From JABMOW01 sp964409335 (GTDB lineage: Bacteria > Fidelibacterota > Marinisomatia > SCGC-AAA003-L08 > JACNLC01): a DNA stretch of 47,407 nt. Position numbers and translations under genes: made by a program. The notes under the pieces are model-generated. The model worked only from the letters and a program-made list of their open reading frames with translations, made no database searches and was not told where the DNA came from. Shown here piece after piece: positions 1-7,208 of the stretch (position 1 is the stretch's first letter; each line of letters opens with the position of its first letter). The stretch is from assembly GCA_964409335.1 (NCBI GenBank), contig CAYPCW010000017.1:1-47407 (forward strand), written 5' to 3'.

Positions 1-26
1 TAAATTATTAAAAAGACAAGTCAGCA

Positions 27-1031
27 ATGAACCACAAATCCAACATACTCCTCTACCAAACCGAAGACGGGCAAACGAAAATCGAGGTGCACCTGGAAGA
101 TGAAACGGTTTGGATTACACAAGCCGATATGATGGAATTGTTCCAGTCATCAAAATCAAATATAAGTGAGCATATCAAGCACATATTCGACGAAGGTGAG
201 CTGAATAAAGATTCAGTTGTTCGGAATTTCCGAACAACTGCAGCCGATGGCAAAAAATACCAAACCAGCTTTTATAACCTCGATGTCATCATTTCTGTTG
301 GCTACCGGGTAAAATCGCTGCGGGGCACACAGTTCAGAATATGGGCTACCGAGCGTCTCCGGGAATACCTCATCAAGGGATTTACCATGAATGATGACCT
401 GCTGAAAAAAGGAGGCGGATATTTTGAAGAGCTTCTTGAGCGCATTCGCGATATCCGATCCTCCGAAAAAGTATTTTATCGAAAGGTGCTTGAAATCTAT
501 GCCACAAGCATGGACTATGATCCCCGTGCAGAGTCCACGAAATTGTTTTTTCAAACGGTGCAAAACAAACTGCATTGGGCAGCGCATGGCCATACGGCAG
601 CAGAGGTGATATTTCAACGCGCGAATGCCCGGCTTCCGTTTATGGGCCTCACTTCATTTAAGGGTTCCAAGCCTTCAAAACAGGAAATTTCAGTGGCAAA
701 AAATTACCTGAGCGAAAAGGAATTGCAGGTATTGAATCGCGTAGTTTCCGCTTATCTGGATATTGCCGAAGTGAATGCTATGCAGCAAAAAGCAATGACC
801 ATGAAAGACTGGATAGAAGTGCTGGATGGTTTTATCAGGATGTCGCGACAGGATATTCTCACCGATGCCGGAAAAATATCCGCAGAACTGGCCCGCCAAA
901 AGGCGCTTTCAGAGTATGATAGCTATGGAGAAAAATCCTATCCGGAACTTTCGGAGGTAGAGAAGCAGTTTCTTACAAGCCTGGAAAAAACCCGTAAGCA
1001 ATTAGAAAAGAAAAAGAAAAAAGATGAATAA
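27..1031 (+). CDS. rhuM: RhuM family protein (virulence RhuM)
   Basis: The 334-residue product matches the RhuM family, soluble proteins common in bacterial accessory regions and often found beside restriction or other defence genes; the molecular function is not established. Seen here: the conserved N-terminal block with VWITQADMMELF and SNISEHIKHI (about residues 28-55), which looks like a small DNA-binding, KilA-N/Bro-like fold, then the FYNLDVIISVGYRVKS and GTQFRIWATERLREYLIKGF blocks (about 82-120) typical of the family, then a mainly helical C-terminal half ending in a lysine-rich tail. The length is normal for a complete member. The ATG at 27 has no good Shine-Dalgarno box. The last 8 bases overlap the start of the DUF2130 gene, so the two are almost certainly co-transcribed. 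Family assignment is firm; any role in defence or DNA binding is inference. Confidence 0.9.
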   Translation: MNHKSNILLYQTEDGQTKIEVHLEDETVWITQADMMELFQSSKSNISEHIKHIFDEGELNKDSVVRNFRTTAADGKKYQTSFYNLDVIISVGYRVKSLRGTQFRIWATERLREYLIKGFTMNDDLLKKGGGYFEELLERIRDIRSSEKVFYRKVLEIYATSMDYDPRAESTKLFFQTVQNKLHWAAHGHTAAEVIFQRANARLPFMGLTSFKGSKPSKQEISVAKNYLSEKELQVLNRVVSAYLDIAEVNAMQQKAMTMKDWIEVLDGFIRMSRQDILTDAGKISAELARQKALSEYDSYGEKSYPELSEVEKQFLTSLEKTRKQLEKKKKKDE

Positions 1032-2295
1032 CACCACCCAAATCAAATGTCCCAATTGCGGTACATCCATAGATGTGCAGGACATCCTGGCCCATCAACT
1101 GGAAGAAGAAATTAAGCAAAAATACCAGTCTCAACTGGCTGATGAACAAAAGAAATTTGCTGAGCAGGAACAAAAGCTCAAAAGTGAAAAAGAGGCTTTT
1201 GAGTTGAAGAAGAAACAGGAAAATGAACTGTTTCAGGACCGATTGGAAAAGCAATTAAATGAAGATAGGAAAACCATCGAAGAAAAGCTCAGGATTAAAT
1301 TGACCGATGAGCAATCAGAACAGTTTCAGGCAATGCAAAAGGAACTCAATGAGAAGTCAGAACAAATAAAGGAACTTAATCGAGCCAAAGCCGAAATTGA
1401 AAAACTTAAACGGGAAAAAGGAGAATTAAAAGAAGCAGCAGAAGCAGAGGCACAGAAAAATCTAAACGAAATCCTTTTGATGGAAAAGGGGAAAATCAGA
1501 AAAGCAGAAGAAGACAAAAACGAACTCCGCTTTAAAGAGCTTCAAAAGCAACTGGAAGATCAAAAGAAACTTACCGAAGAAATGAAACGGAAGCAGGAAC
1601 AAGGGTCCATGCAATTACAGGGAGAAGTTCAGGAATTGGCCATTGAAGAATGGCTGATGGCGCATTTTCCATTAGACACCATCGATGAAATCAAAAAGGG
1701 TTCGCGAGGAGGTGACTGTATTCATATCGTCAATACACGTACACGTCAGAACTGTGGGAAAATCTATTATGAGAGCAAAAGAACAAAGGACTTTCAAGGC
1801 AGTTGGATTGAGAAATTTAAAGCCGACATGCGTGAAAAAGGAGCAGATGTTGGGGTATTAGTCACAGAAGCCATGCCTGCTGGTTTTGAACGTTTGGGCA
1901 TTATGGATGGAGTATGGGTTTGCAGCTACGAAGAATTTAAAGGGCTTTGTGCTGTGCTTCGGGAATCGGTAATTCAATTGAGTCAAGCTATCAGTACGCA
2001 GGAAAACAAAGGGGATAAAATGCACCTGCTTTATGACTTTCTGACAAGCACTACTTTCCGTATGCAGGTAGAAACAATTGTGGAAGGATTTTCATCGATG
2101 AAAACAGCCCTGGAAAGCGAAAAGCGGTCTATGCAACGAATCTGGAAGGAACGTGAAAAACAAATAGATAAAGTGATTACTAATACCATTGACATGTACG
2201 GCTCAATCAAAGGTATTGCCGGCAATGCTGTGCAATCCGTAAAAGCTTTGGAATTGCCGGAAGGGGAATTATCAGAAGAAGACAACGAAAAATAA
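1024..2295 (+). CDS. DUF2130 domain protein, nuclease-like with coiled coil
   Basis: The 423-residue protein fits the DUF2130 family. Layout seen: a short N-terminal CPNCG zinc-knuckle-like motif (residues 8-12), a very long charged coiled coil rich in E, K and Q (about 20-205), then a globular domain (about 205-330) with GSRGGDCIHIV followed by KIYYESKRTK, then GADVGVLVTEAMP. An Asp in the first block and E-x-K (ESK) in the second resemble the core of PD-(D/E)XK nucleases. The C-terminal part is helical. It starts inside the end of the RhuM gene (8-base overlap), which shows translational coupling. The nuclease reading is my inference from the motif spacing; the family has no established function. 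The gene looks intact. Downstream is a hairpin-rich non-coding stretch. Confidence 0.88.
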   Translation: MNNTTQIKCPNCGTSIDVQDILAHQLEEEIKQKYQSQLADEQKKFAEQEQKLKSEKEAFELKKKQENELFQDRLEKQLNEDRKTIEEKLRIKLTDEQSEQFQAMQKELNEKSEQIKELNRAKAEIEKLKREKGELKEAAEAEAQKNLNEILLMEKGKIRKAEEDKNELRFKELQKQLEDQKKLTEEMKRKQEQGSMQLQGEVQELAIEEWLMAHFPLDTIDEIKKGSRGGDCIHIVNTRTRQNCGKIYYESKRTKDFQGSWIEKFKADMREKGADVGVLVTEAMPAGFERLGIMDGVWVCSYEEFKGLCAVLRESVIQLSQAISTQENKGDKMHLLYDFLTSTTFRMQVETIVEGFSSMKTALESEKRSMQRIWKEREKQIDKVITNTIDMYGSIKGIAGNAVQSVKALELPEGELSEEDNEK

Positions 2296-2328
2296 AAAGT
2301 GTTTGAATTATGCCAACGCTCAACAGCC

Positions 2329-2387
2329 ACACACATTGCCAAGCCGCACAATCCAACGCTACAAACCAAGCTTGGCAAAGAGTGTGT
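2329..2387. repeat. Long imperfect hairpin in a non-coding stretch after DUF2130
   Basis: The arms ACACACATTGCCAAGC (2329-2344) and GCTTGGCAAAGAGTGTGT (2370-2387) are inverted copies with a 2-base bulge and a 25-base loop. A smaller hairpin follows at 2469-2485 (CGAAG/CTTCG). The whole stretch from 2296 to about 2570 has no convincing gene. The arms lack a trailing T-run, so this is not a standard terminator; it may be the end of a mobile or cassette-like segment. Confidence 0.55.
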
Positions 2388-2568
2388 CTGCCCCAGCGCA
2401 CGGACGACAGAAAAGAAAGCACGATTGCACAACATTGTATAAAAGCAATAGCGGGTGAAGTTGTAAATCGAAGGTCTGTGCTTCGAAGAAACTTTGTGCT
2501 AAACGGACAGGATAGTACTTCTAATCCGCTACTGCACATACACGCATACCGTCGACGGTACACTAATA

Positions 2569-2817
2569 TTGTATAAAGACCAGATGACCGGTGGAACTTT
2601 CTACACTTTTGAATTTTGTAAATCTGAAAATAAACCGTTATTTGTAATAAATTTAACCGACTCATGGGAAAATATCCTTCCTGATTTTTTAGGTTGGTTT
2701 GGAAGATACAAGGTCACGGTTTTAAATATTGCCGGACCCAGACGCAGCGAAGGAATATCCTCCCTACAGATCGACACCGTACTTTATGATCTGTTCTTCA
2801 AAAGTGGGTTAATTTAA
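2569..2817 (+). pseudogene. 5'-truncated molybdenum-carrier-like (YpsA/SLOG) gene remnant
   Basis: The 82-residue reading frame resembles only the C-terminal half of the putative molybdenum carrier family (circularly permuted YpsA/SLOG fold). Seen: a TGGT block followed by a Thr-x-Glu segment, KPLFVINL, and the hallmark VLNIAGPRRS near residue 55, with a final amphipathic helix. Full members are about 150 residues and begin with a GGQTGVD-type loop, which is absent here and not found in any frame upstream. The only upstream start is a TTG at 2569 without a good ribosome site; an internal ATG lies at 2584. Homology begins abruptly next to the hairpin-rich stretch, so the 5' half was probably removed when the RhuM-DUF2130 segment arrived. 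It could still be expressed as a short protein, but is unlikely to work. Confidence 0.65.
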
Positions 2818-2877
2818 AATTATAAGGTTATTACATTTTAGTTTCGCAAAATAATATCCAGCTCAAACAATTGCTCT

Positions 2878-3885
2878 ATGAATTCAAAGATTTCAATATT
2901 TTCCATGATAGTTTCCACGGTCATCGGTTGTTTTACACTGGTTGTTGCCGGTGAAACGGATAACTATTTGAGTATGGATCAACAATTAACGGATGCATCG
3001 ACAGTCATCAATACCGAGTTTAACAGCAGGATTCAATTTACTCTGGAGCAAATGAACTCGGAAAACCATTTTGATTATTTGGAATGCGCTCAGGTTGCCG
3101 GTGAGATATTAAAGTCATTTGGTGTCTCGCTGGCGACTGATTTTGAATCATGGGTTCGATTTAATGACAGCATCCCCAAATTCCCGTCTGGTGAAAAATC
3201 GAGAAAATATTTATTTAATCATTCCATTTACGATGAGAAAACCTGGAATCCGCTTCATCAGTATTTTGACTGGATGATAAAAACTCAGATTGATCCGGTG
3301 ATCAATATTGGCGGTGTGTACATCGGGCTGGATAAAATCACACATTTTACAGCATCAGGGTTTCTGTATTATAAAACGTATCAAAACGGTATAAAGAACG
3401 GACTGTCCACATATAAGGCGGAGTATCGTGCAATTTTAAACGGCATAAAAAGTGAAAAATTACTTTTAGGGATTTGTGCCAATGGTATCTTTTCTTACGC
3501 CGATCTGGAAAGTAATTATCAGGGATTGCAACTCGGGATTGATCTTTGTTCCGGTGAAACCCCTGTCCTCAAAAGAAATGGCAGTAGCTGGATAATGACG
3601 CAGAAAATCGACTTAAGAAAATATGTCAATTCCAATTGGGATGAATCTTATAACCCATGTGGTGGATTTCATTATAAGCGTCCGACACTTCGAACCAACC
3701 TCATGAATTACTGTCAAACATTTTCGACGGATATTGCAAAAAACCGGTTCGATTATTATGATTCGGTATTCGTCAATAGCCATAATATGGATTTACTTGA
3801 CTCACTACGCACGGCGGGAAAGATTCCAGACAATCGGATGAACCGACTCCCCGAAATATGTATCGAATTTATCCAAAGACCCTGA
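2878..3885 (+). CDS. Exported protein of unknown function
   Basis: I do not recognise this 335-residue protein. It starts with a plausible Sec signal peptide: a short basic start, a hydrophobic run (about residues 6-23) and a possible cleavage site near VVAGE. The mature part is mixed alpha/beta with no lipobox. A central block with GGVYIGLDKITHFTASGF (about 140-160) is the most motif-like part, with Asp, Lys and His that could be functional, and recalls short DKxxHF stretches in some periplasmic proteins. Cysteines are present at several sites (for example NPCGGF and NYCQTF). The ATG at 2878 is preceded by an AT-rich region without a strong ribosome site. It lies between two decayed loci and may itself be accessory. 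Likely periplasmic or surface located. Confidence 0.6.
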   Translation: MNSKISIFSMIVSTVIGCFTLVVAGETDNYLSMDQQLTDASTVINTEFNSRIQFTLEQMNSENHFDYLECAQVAGEILKSFGVSLATDFESWVRFNDSIPKFPSGEKSRKYLFNHSIYDEKTWNPLHQYFDWMIKTQIDPVINIGGVYIGLDKITHFTASGFLYYKTYQNGIKNGLSTYKAEYRAILNGIKSEKLLLGICANGIFSYADLESNYQGLQLGIDLCSGETPVLKRNGSSWIMTQKIDLRKYVNSNWDESYNPCGGFHYKRPTLRTNLMNYCQTFSTDIAKNRFDYYDSVFVNSHNMDLLDSLRTAGKIPDNRMNRLPEICIEFIQRP

Positions 3886-4181
3886 GGGAGGCGAATCGTA
3901 TAATATTTTTACCGGTGTGGAAATGCCAGATGAATCAAGCCTTCTCACCAATTGGGAAAAAAAAGGGAGGGCATTGTATTGAGATCCATCCCGAACAGGC
4001 AGCGTTATCTTCCATTTTTCATCATTGTATCCGGGGAAATGCAAGCGTAATTTTACCCGCACTTTTTCGAACAGATGTTTGATTGAAAATCTTTCAAAAT
4101 AGAGCAATCATGAATACCATGCGATGGGATTTAAACACGAGATAGAATATTTTGCCAAATCGTGGTCGAAAGAAAGAAAAT
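3886..4181 (+). pseudogene. Scrambled coding remnant, possible effector-binding domain
   Basis: Right after the stop of the exported-protein gene the three forward frames carry coding-like pieces that cannot be joined without frameshifts: GGESYNIFTGVEMPDESS (about 3888-3940) ending at a stop near 3982, EIHPEQAALSSIFHHC in a second frame, and HEYHAMGFKHEIEYF in another frame near 4109-4155. The first piece and the second together weakly resemble the GyrI-like effector-binding domain of AraC-type regulators, but this is a guess. The ORFs found here on either strand are not convincing genes. It overlaps slightly with a possible TTG start of the next gene. Confidence 0.3.
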
Positions 4182-4208
4182 GATCGACCGTATCCAAAAT
4201 TTATTAAA

Positions 4209-5021
4209 ATGAAATTGAATATACCCCGAATGTCAAACTTTGCCACGATTATACAGGCAACCGGCTTGACCCTTCTATTGGTGATCATTGCAATACTTGT
4301 CGGATTAATACTGTATTTGTTGGATATTGATCCGAAATCCCATCCCATCGTTTTACTCCTGAATATTCCCATTTTCAGTCTTGCTCTGTTTGTCGGAATA
4401 AAGGTGTCCGGGTTTAATCTTCAGATGATTCTGCCTGGTAGAAGTATATGTGGTTCATCTCTTTTCTGGATCACGCTCATGACCCTTGGCACGATCATCC
4501 TGATCAGTGATATAACCAATCTTGTGTTTTATTTTTATCCCGTTGACCCGGAAATTTTGGCATTATATAACCTGATCGGGAATTCAAAATATGGGCTGTT
4601 GGCCGCATTTGTCATTGCACCGGTAACCGAAGAAGTATTTTTCCGCGGATTTCTGATTTCCGGATTACTTCATAATTACTCTTCTACGATAGCGATTGTG
4701 GTCTCAAGTCTGCTGTTTGGATTGATACATGATAATGTTTGGCAATCGGTCCCTGCGATATTTATGGGGGTGTTTATCGGCTGGATATTTATTATTACCG
4801 GTAATATCTGGCTCTGCATTGGAATTCACGCTTTTCAAAACGGACTTTTCTCCATCCTGGAGTTCGCTGGAGTTAAATTCACGGGCATGATCTATCCTAT
4901 TGAATCCGGGGTTCAATTTCAGCCCTTATGGCTCGACCTGACCGGCGCATTATTGTTCATTATTGGGTTCCATTTTATAAACGCAAACCAAAAATATCGA
5001 TATGTTAAGGAGCAGAATTGA
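4209..5021 (+). CDS. CPBP family intramembrane metalloprotease
   Basis: This multi-pass membrane protein (270 residues from the ATG at 4209; a TTG at 4152 would add 19 polar residues) belongs to the CPBP/Abi family related to CAAX prenyl endopeptidases. Conserved motifs are all visible: the EExxxR motif in VTEEVFFRGF (catalytic Glu pair and Arg), FGLIHD with the second His, and IGIHAFQNG with the third motif. About seven hydrophobic segments flank them. Members cleave membrane proteins or act in bacteriocin self-immunity; the substrate here is unknown. It is followed after 3 bases by the PspC gene and then an ABC exporter, so it likely belongs to the same operon. The function of the operon, perhaps envelope stress or export of a toxic compound, is inference. 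Confidence 0.85.
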   Translation: MKLNIPRMSNFATIIQATGLTLLLVIIAILVGLILYLLDIDPKSHPIVLLLNIPIFSLALFVGIKVSGFNLQMILPGRSICGSSLFWITLMTLGTIILISDITNLVFYFYPVDPEILALYNLIGNSKYGLLAAFVIAPVTEEVFFRGFLISGLLHNYSSTIAIVVSSLLFGLIHDNVWQSVPAIFMGVFIGWIFIITGNIWLCIGIHAFQNGLFSILEFAGVKFTGMIYPIESGVQFQPLWLDLTGALLFIIGFHFINANQKYRYVKEQN

Positions 5022-5024
5022 CCC

Positions 5025-5216
5025 ATGAACAGAATTTACAGGAAAACAAAGGATAAAAAAATCGCAGGCGTTTGTTCAGGGCTCGCAGCCTATTTTGATA
5101 TTGATCCTGTACTTATACGTATTTTATTTTTATTTTCATTTTTTGCAGGAGGAGCAGGTTTGATTTTATATTTAATCTGCTGGTTTATTATTCCGATTGA
5201 CAAAGGAGAGAAATGA
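5025..5216 (+). CDS. PspC domain-containing small membrane protein
   Basis: The 63-residue product is a minimal PspC-domain protein: a basic N-terminus (RIYRKTKDKKIAGVCSGLA, the family signature), then FDIDPVLIRILFLF leading into one hydrophobic hairpin-like segment and a final LICWFIIPID. PspC domains occur in phage-shock and envelope-stress proteins and in fusions with sensor kinases. AAGGAG lies about 12 bases before the ATG. The stop overlaps the start of the ABC ATPase gene by 4 bases (ATGA), which indicates translational coupling with the exporter. No pspA or pspF is nearby, so it is not a classical psp operon. Likely sits in the inner membrane and may modulate the exporter; that is inference. 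Confidence 0.88.
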   Translation: MNRIYRKTKDKKIAGVCSGLAAYFDIDPVLIRILFLFSFFAGGAGLILYLICWFIIPIDKGEK

Positions 5217-5983
5217 TCGAACTACGGAATGTTGTGAAAAATTATAAAAAGACAAAACAACATAAACAGGAGAAGAGCGACCAAATCTCCGGCAAAATAC
5301 TTAAAGGGGCAGATGATGTATCCTTTGTCTGCCGTCCTGGGAAAGTATTTGGTCTGCTTGGACCGAATGGTGCCGGGAAAACCACGACGTTAAGAATGAT
5401 TTCAACCATTCTAAAACCGTCTTCAGGAACGATTTCTGTTCAGGGTTACGACACGGTTAAAGAGGCCGCAAATGTGAGATCTATTCTGGGTTTCTTGTCC
5501 GGGAATACAAAATTGTATGATCGGCTGACGGCAGAGGAAATGGTTAAATATTATGCCGATTTGTACGGATTGGACAAATCCACATACCGCCACCGTCGTG
5601 ATAAATTATTCCATTTATTAGACATGGAAGAGTTTGCAGACCGGAGGAATGGCAAGCTCAGCGATGGCATGAAACAAAAAGTATCCATTGCCAGGACAAT
5701 GATCCATAACCCGCAGGTGATTGTCTTTGATGAACCCACTGAAGGATTAGACGTCATGACCTCTCAGTCCATTATAAAATTGATCCGCTTATGCAGGGAT
5801 GAAGGGAAAACGGTCATCTTTTCCACGCATCGAATGGGAGAGGTGGGGCAGTTGTGTGATGATCTGGCGATAATGCATAAGGGCAAACTGTTTTATAGTG
5901 GAACCTACAGTGCGTTCATCGAAGGGATGAAAACGGATACCCTGGAAGATGAGTTTATACGGCTTACCGGCGAAGATATATGA
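5213..5983 (+). CDS. natA: ABC transporter ATP-binding protein, NatA type
   Basis: This is the nucleotide-binding subunit of an ABC-2 exporter (256 residues). Seen: Walker A GPNGAGKTT (about residues 50-58), signature LSDGMKQKV (about 148-156; LSDGM instead of LSGGQ, as in NatA-type proteins), Walker B VIVFDEPTEGLD (about 168-179) and the H-loop in FSTHRM. An insertion rich in Lys and Gln between the first strand and Walker A (about residues 10-30) is longer than usual. The start ATG overlaps the PspC stop and follows AAGGAG; the end overlaps natB (ATGA). With natB it forms a NatAB-like exporter; the Bacillus system extrudes sodium, but related pairs move other compounds, so the cargo is not certain. 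Confidence 0.9.
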   Translation: MIELRNVVKNYKKTKQHKQEKSDQISGKILKGADDVSFVCRPGKVFGLLGPNGAGKTTTLRMISTILKPSSGTISVQGYDTVKEAANVRSILGFLSGNTKLYDRLTAEEMVKYYADLYGLDKSTYRHRRDKLFHLLDMEEFADRRNGKLSDGMKQKVSIARTMIHNPQVIVFDEPTEGLDVMTSQSIIKLIRLCRDEGKTVIFSTHRMGEVGQLCDDLAIMHKGKLFYSGTYSAFIEGMKTDTLEDEFIRLTGEDI

Positions 5984-7173
5984 AAAATATTAAAATAATC
6001 TATAAAAAAGAACTTATAGACATGATTCGGGATCGGCGAACGCTGATCTTTATGATTCTTTTTCCGCTGTTGTTTGTACCGTTAATCGTTGCCGGGCTAC
6101 CTAAATTAATTACCGGCATCGCCGATAAGAATAAAAAAGAAACCCTGAAATTGGCAGTGGTTGGGGAAAGTTATGCACCGGATTTGATTGAGAACTACCG
6201 GAACACCGAAAATCTCATCGTGTTGAGAGATATCCCTGCAGATAGCATAAGCAGCCGGATTTCCGATAAAACCATTGACGGTGGACTGATCCTGTATAAC
6301 GATTTTCAATACCTGCTAGAACATATGATCCCGGTAAATGTAGATTTATACTATCGGTCTTCCGATGACATGGACATGAAAAAACGACGGTTCGAAATGG
6401 TTCTCAATCAATATTCAGATTCAATTAAAGTAACCAGGTATAATATTTTGAACCTCGATCAGAATATTTTTAATCCCATCAAAATACAGTATAATAATAT
6501 CGCCACCCAAAAAGAGATCATCGGAAAGTCAGCGGGAGGATGGCTCCCATACCTGTTCATCCTGTACTGTTTTATGGGGGCTATGTATCCGGCTTTAGAC
6601 CTCGGCGCCGGGGAAAAAGAACGAAAAACACTGGAAACAATTTTGGTCTCACCCGCATCGCGGCTGGAGATCCTTTTGGGGAAGTTTGGCGTCATCACAA
6701 CCTTTGGATTGTTATCGGCGTTTATGGGGTTAATCGGCATGTTCATCGGAATTAATTCTCTGGATATGCTGCCGCCTGAAATCCATTCCGTGATTAAAAA
6801 CATGATTGATTTTAAAACGATCGCCATCATCCTGACTCTGATCATTCCGGTAGCTATATTCTTCGCTGCGATCCTGTTGTCCGTTTCCATTTATGGCAGA
6901 ACGTATAAAGAAGCCCAAAGTCTCGTCGCACCATTGAACATTATTATCATTTTTCCTGCAATCATCGGGACAATTCCGGGAGTTAATTTCACGCCCACCA
7001 CCGCGGCGATCCCCATCGTAAACATATCCCTGGCGACGAAAGAGATCATCGCGGGAACGATAAGTATTCCGCTATTATTTGAAGTTTACCTCTCGTTGGT
7101 GATCCTGGCGGGATTAGCAATTCTGCTGGCAGTTAAATTATTTAATAATGAGCAGGTCATTTTCCGTGGATAA
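5980..7173 (+). CDS. natB: ABC-2 type transporter permease, NatB type
   Basis: The 397-residue permease partners natA, whose stop it overlaps by 4 bases. Topology seen: one transmembrane helix near the N-terminus (about residues 20-42, after a KELIDMIRDRRTL cytoplasmic start typical of the family), a large extracytoplasmic domain of about 150 residues, then five or six hydrophobic helices (about 185-390). The block GAGEKERKTLETILVSP after the second helix is the coupling-loop motif of ABC-2 permeases of the NatB group. Cargo could be sodium, a peptide or a drug-like compound; sequence alone does not decide. A 35-base gap separates it from the penicillin-acylase-family gene, which may be read from the same transcript. 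Confidence 0.88.
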   Translation: MKNIKIIYKKELIDMIRDRRTLIFMILFPLLFVPLIVAGLPKLITGIADKNKKETLKLAVVGESYAPDLIENYRNTENLIVLRDIPADSISSRISDKTIDGGLILYNDFQYLLEHMIPVNVDLYYRSSDDMDMKKRRFEMVLNQYSDSIKVTRYNILNLDQNIFNPIKIQYNNIATQKEIIGKSAGGWLPYLFILYCFMGAMYPALDLGAGEKERKTLETILVSPASRLEILLGKFGVITTFGLLSAFMGLIGMFIGINSLDMLPPEIHSVIKNMIDFKTIAIILTLIIPVAIFFAAILLSVSIYGRTYKEAQSLVAPLNIIIIFPAIIGTIPGVNFTPTTAAIPIVNISLATKEIIAGTISIPLLFEVYLSLVILAGLAILLAVKLFNNEQVIFRG

Positions 7174-7208
7174 TTCATATGTATATGCACTGACTGTGAC
7201 ATGAGAGA

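Noticed and set aside
2296..2568. Possible integron attC site
   Set aside because: Inverted repeats are present, but no clear core pair of the attC type and no integrase are seen, so the claim is not supported.
2310..2576. 88-codon open frame over the hairpin-rich stretch
   Set aside because: Composition is unlike a protein, it spans inverted repeats, and it has no ribosome site or family resemblance.
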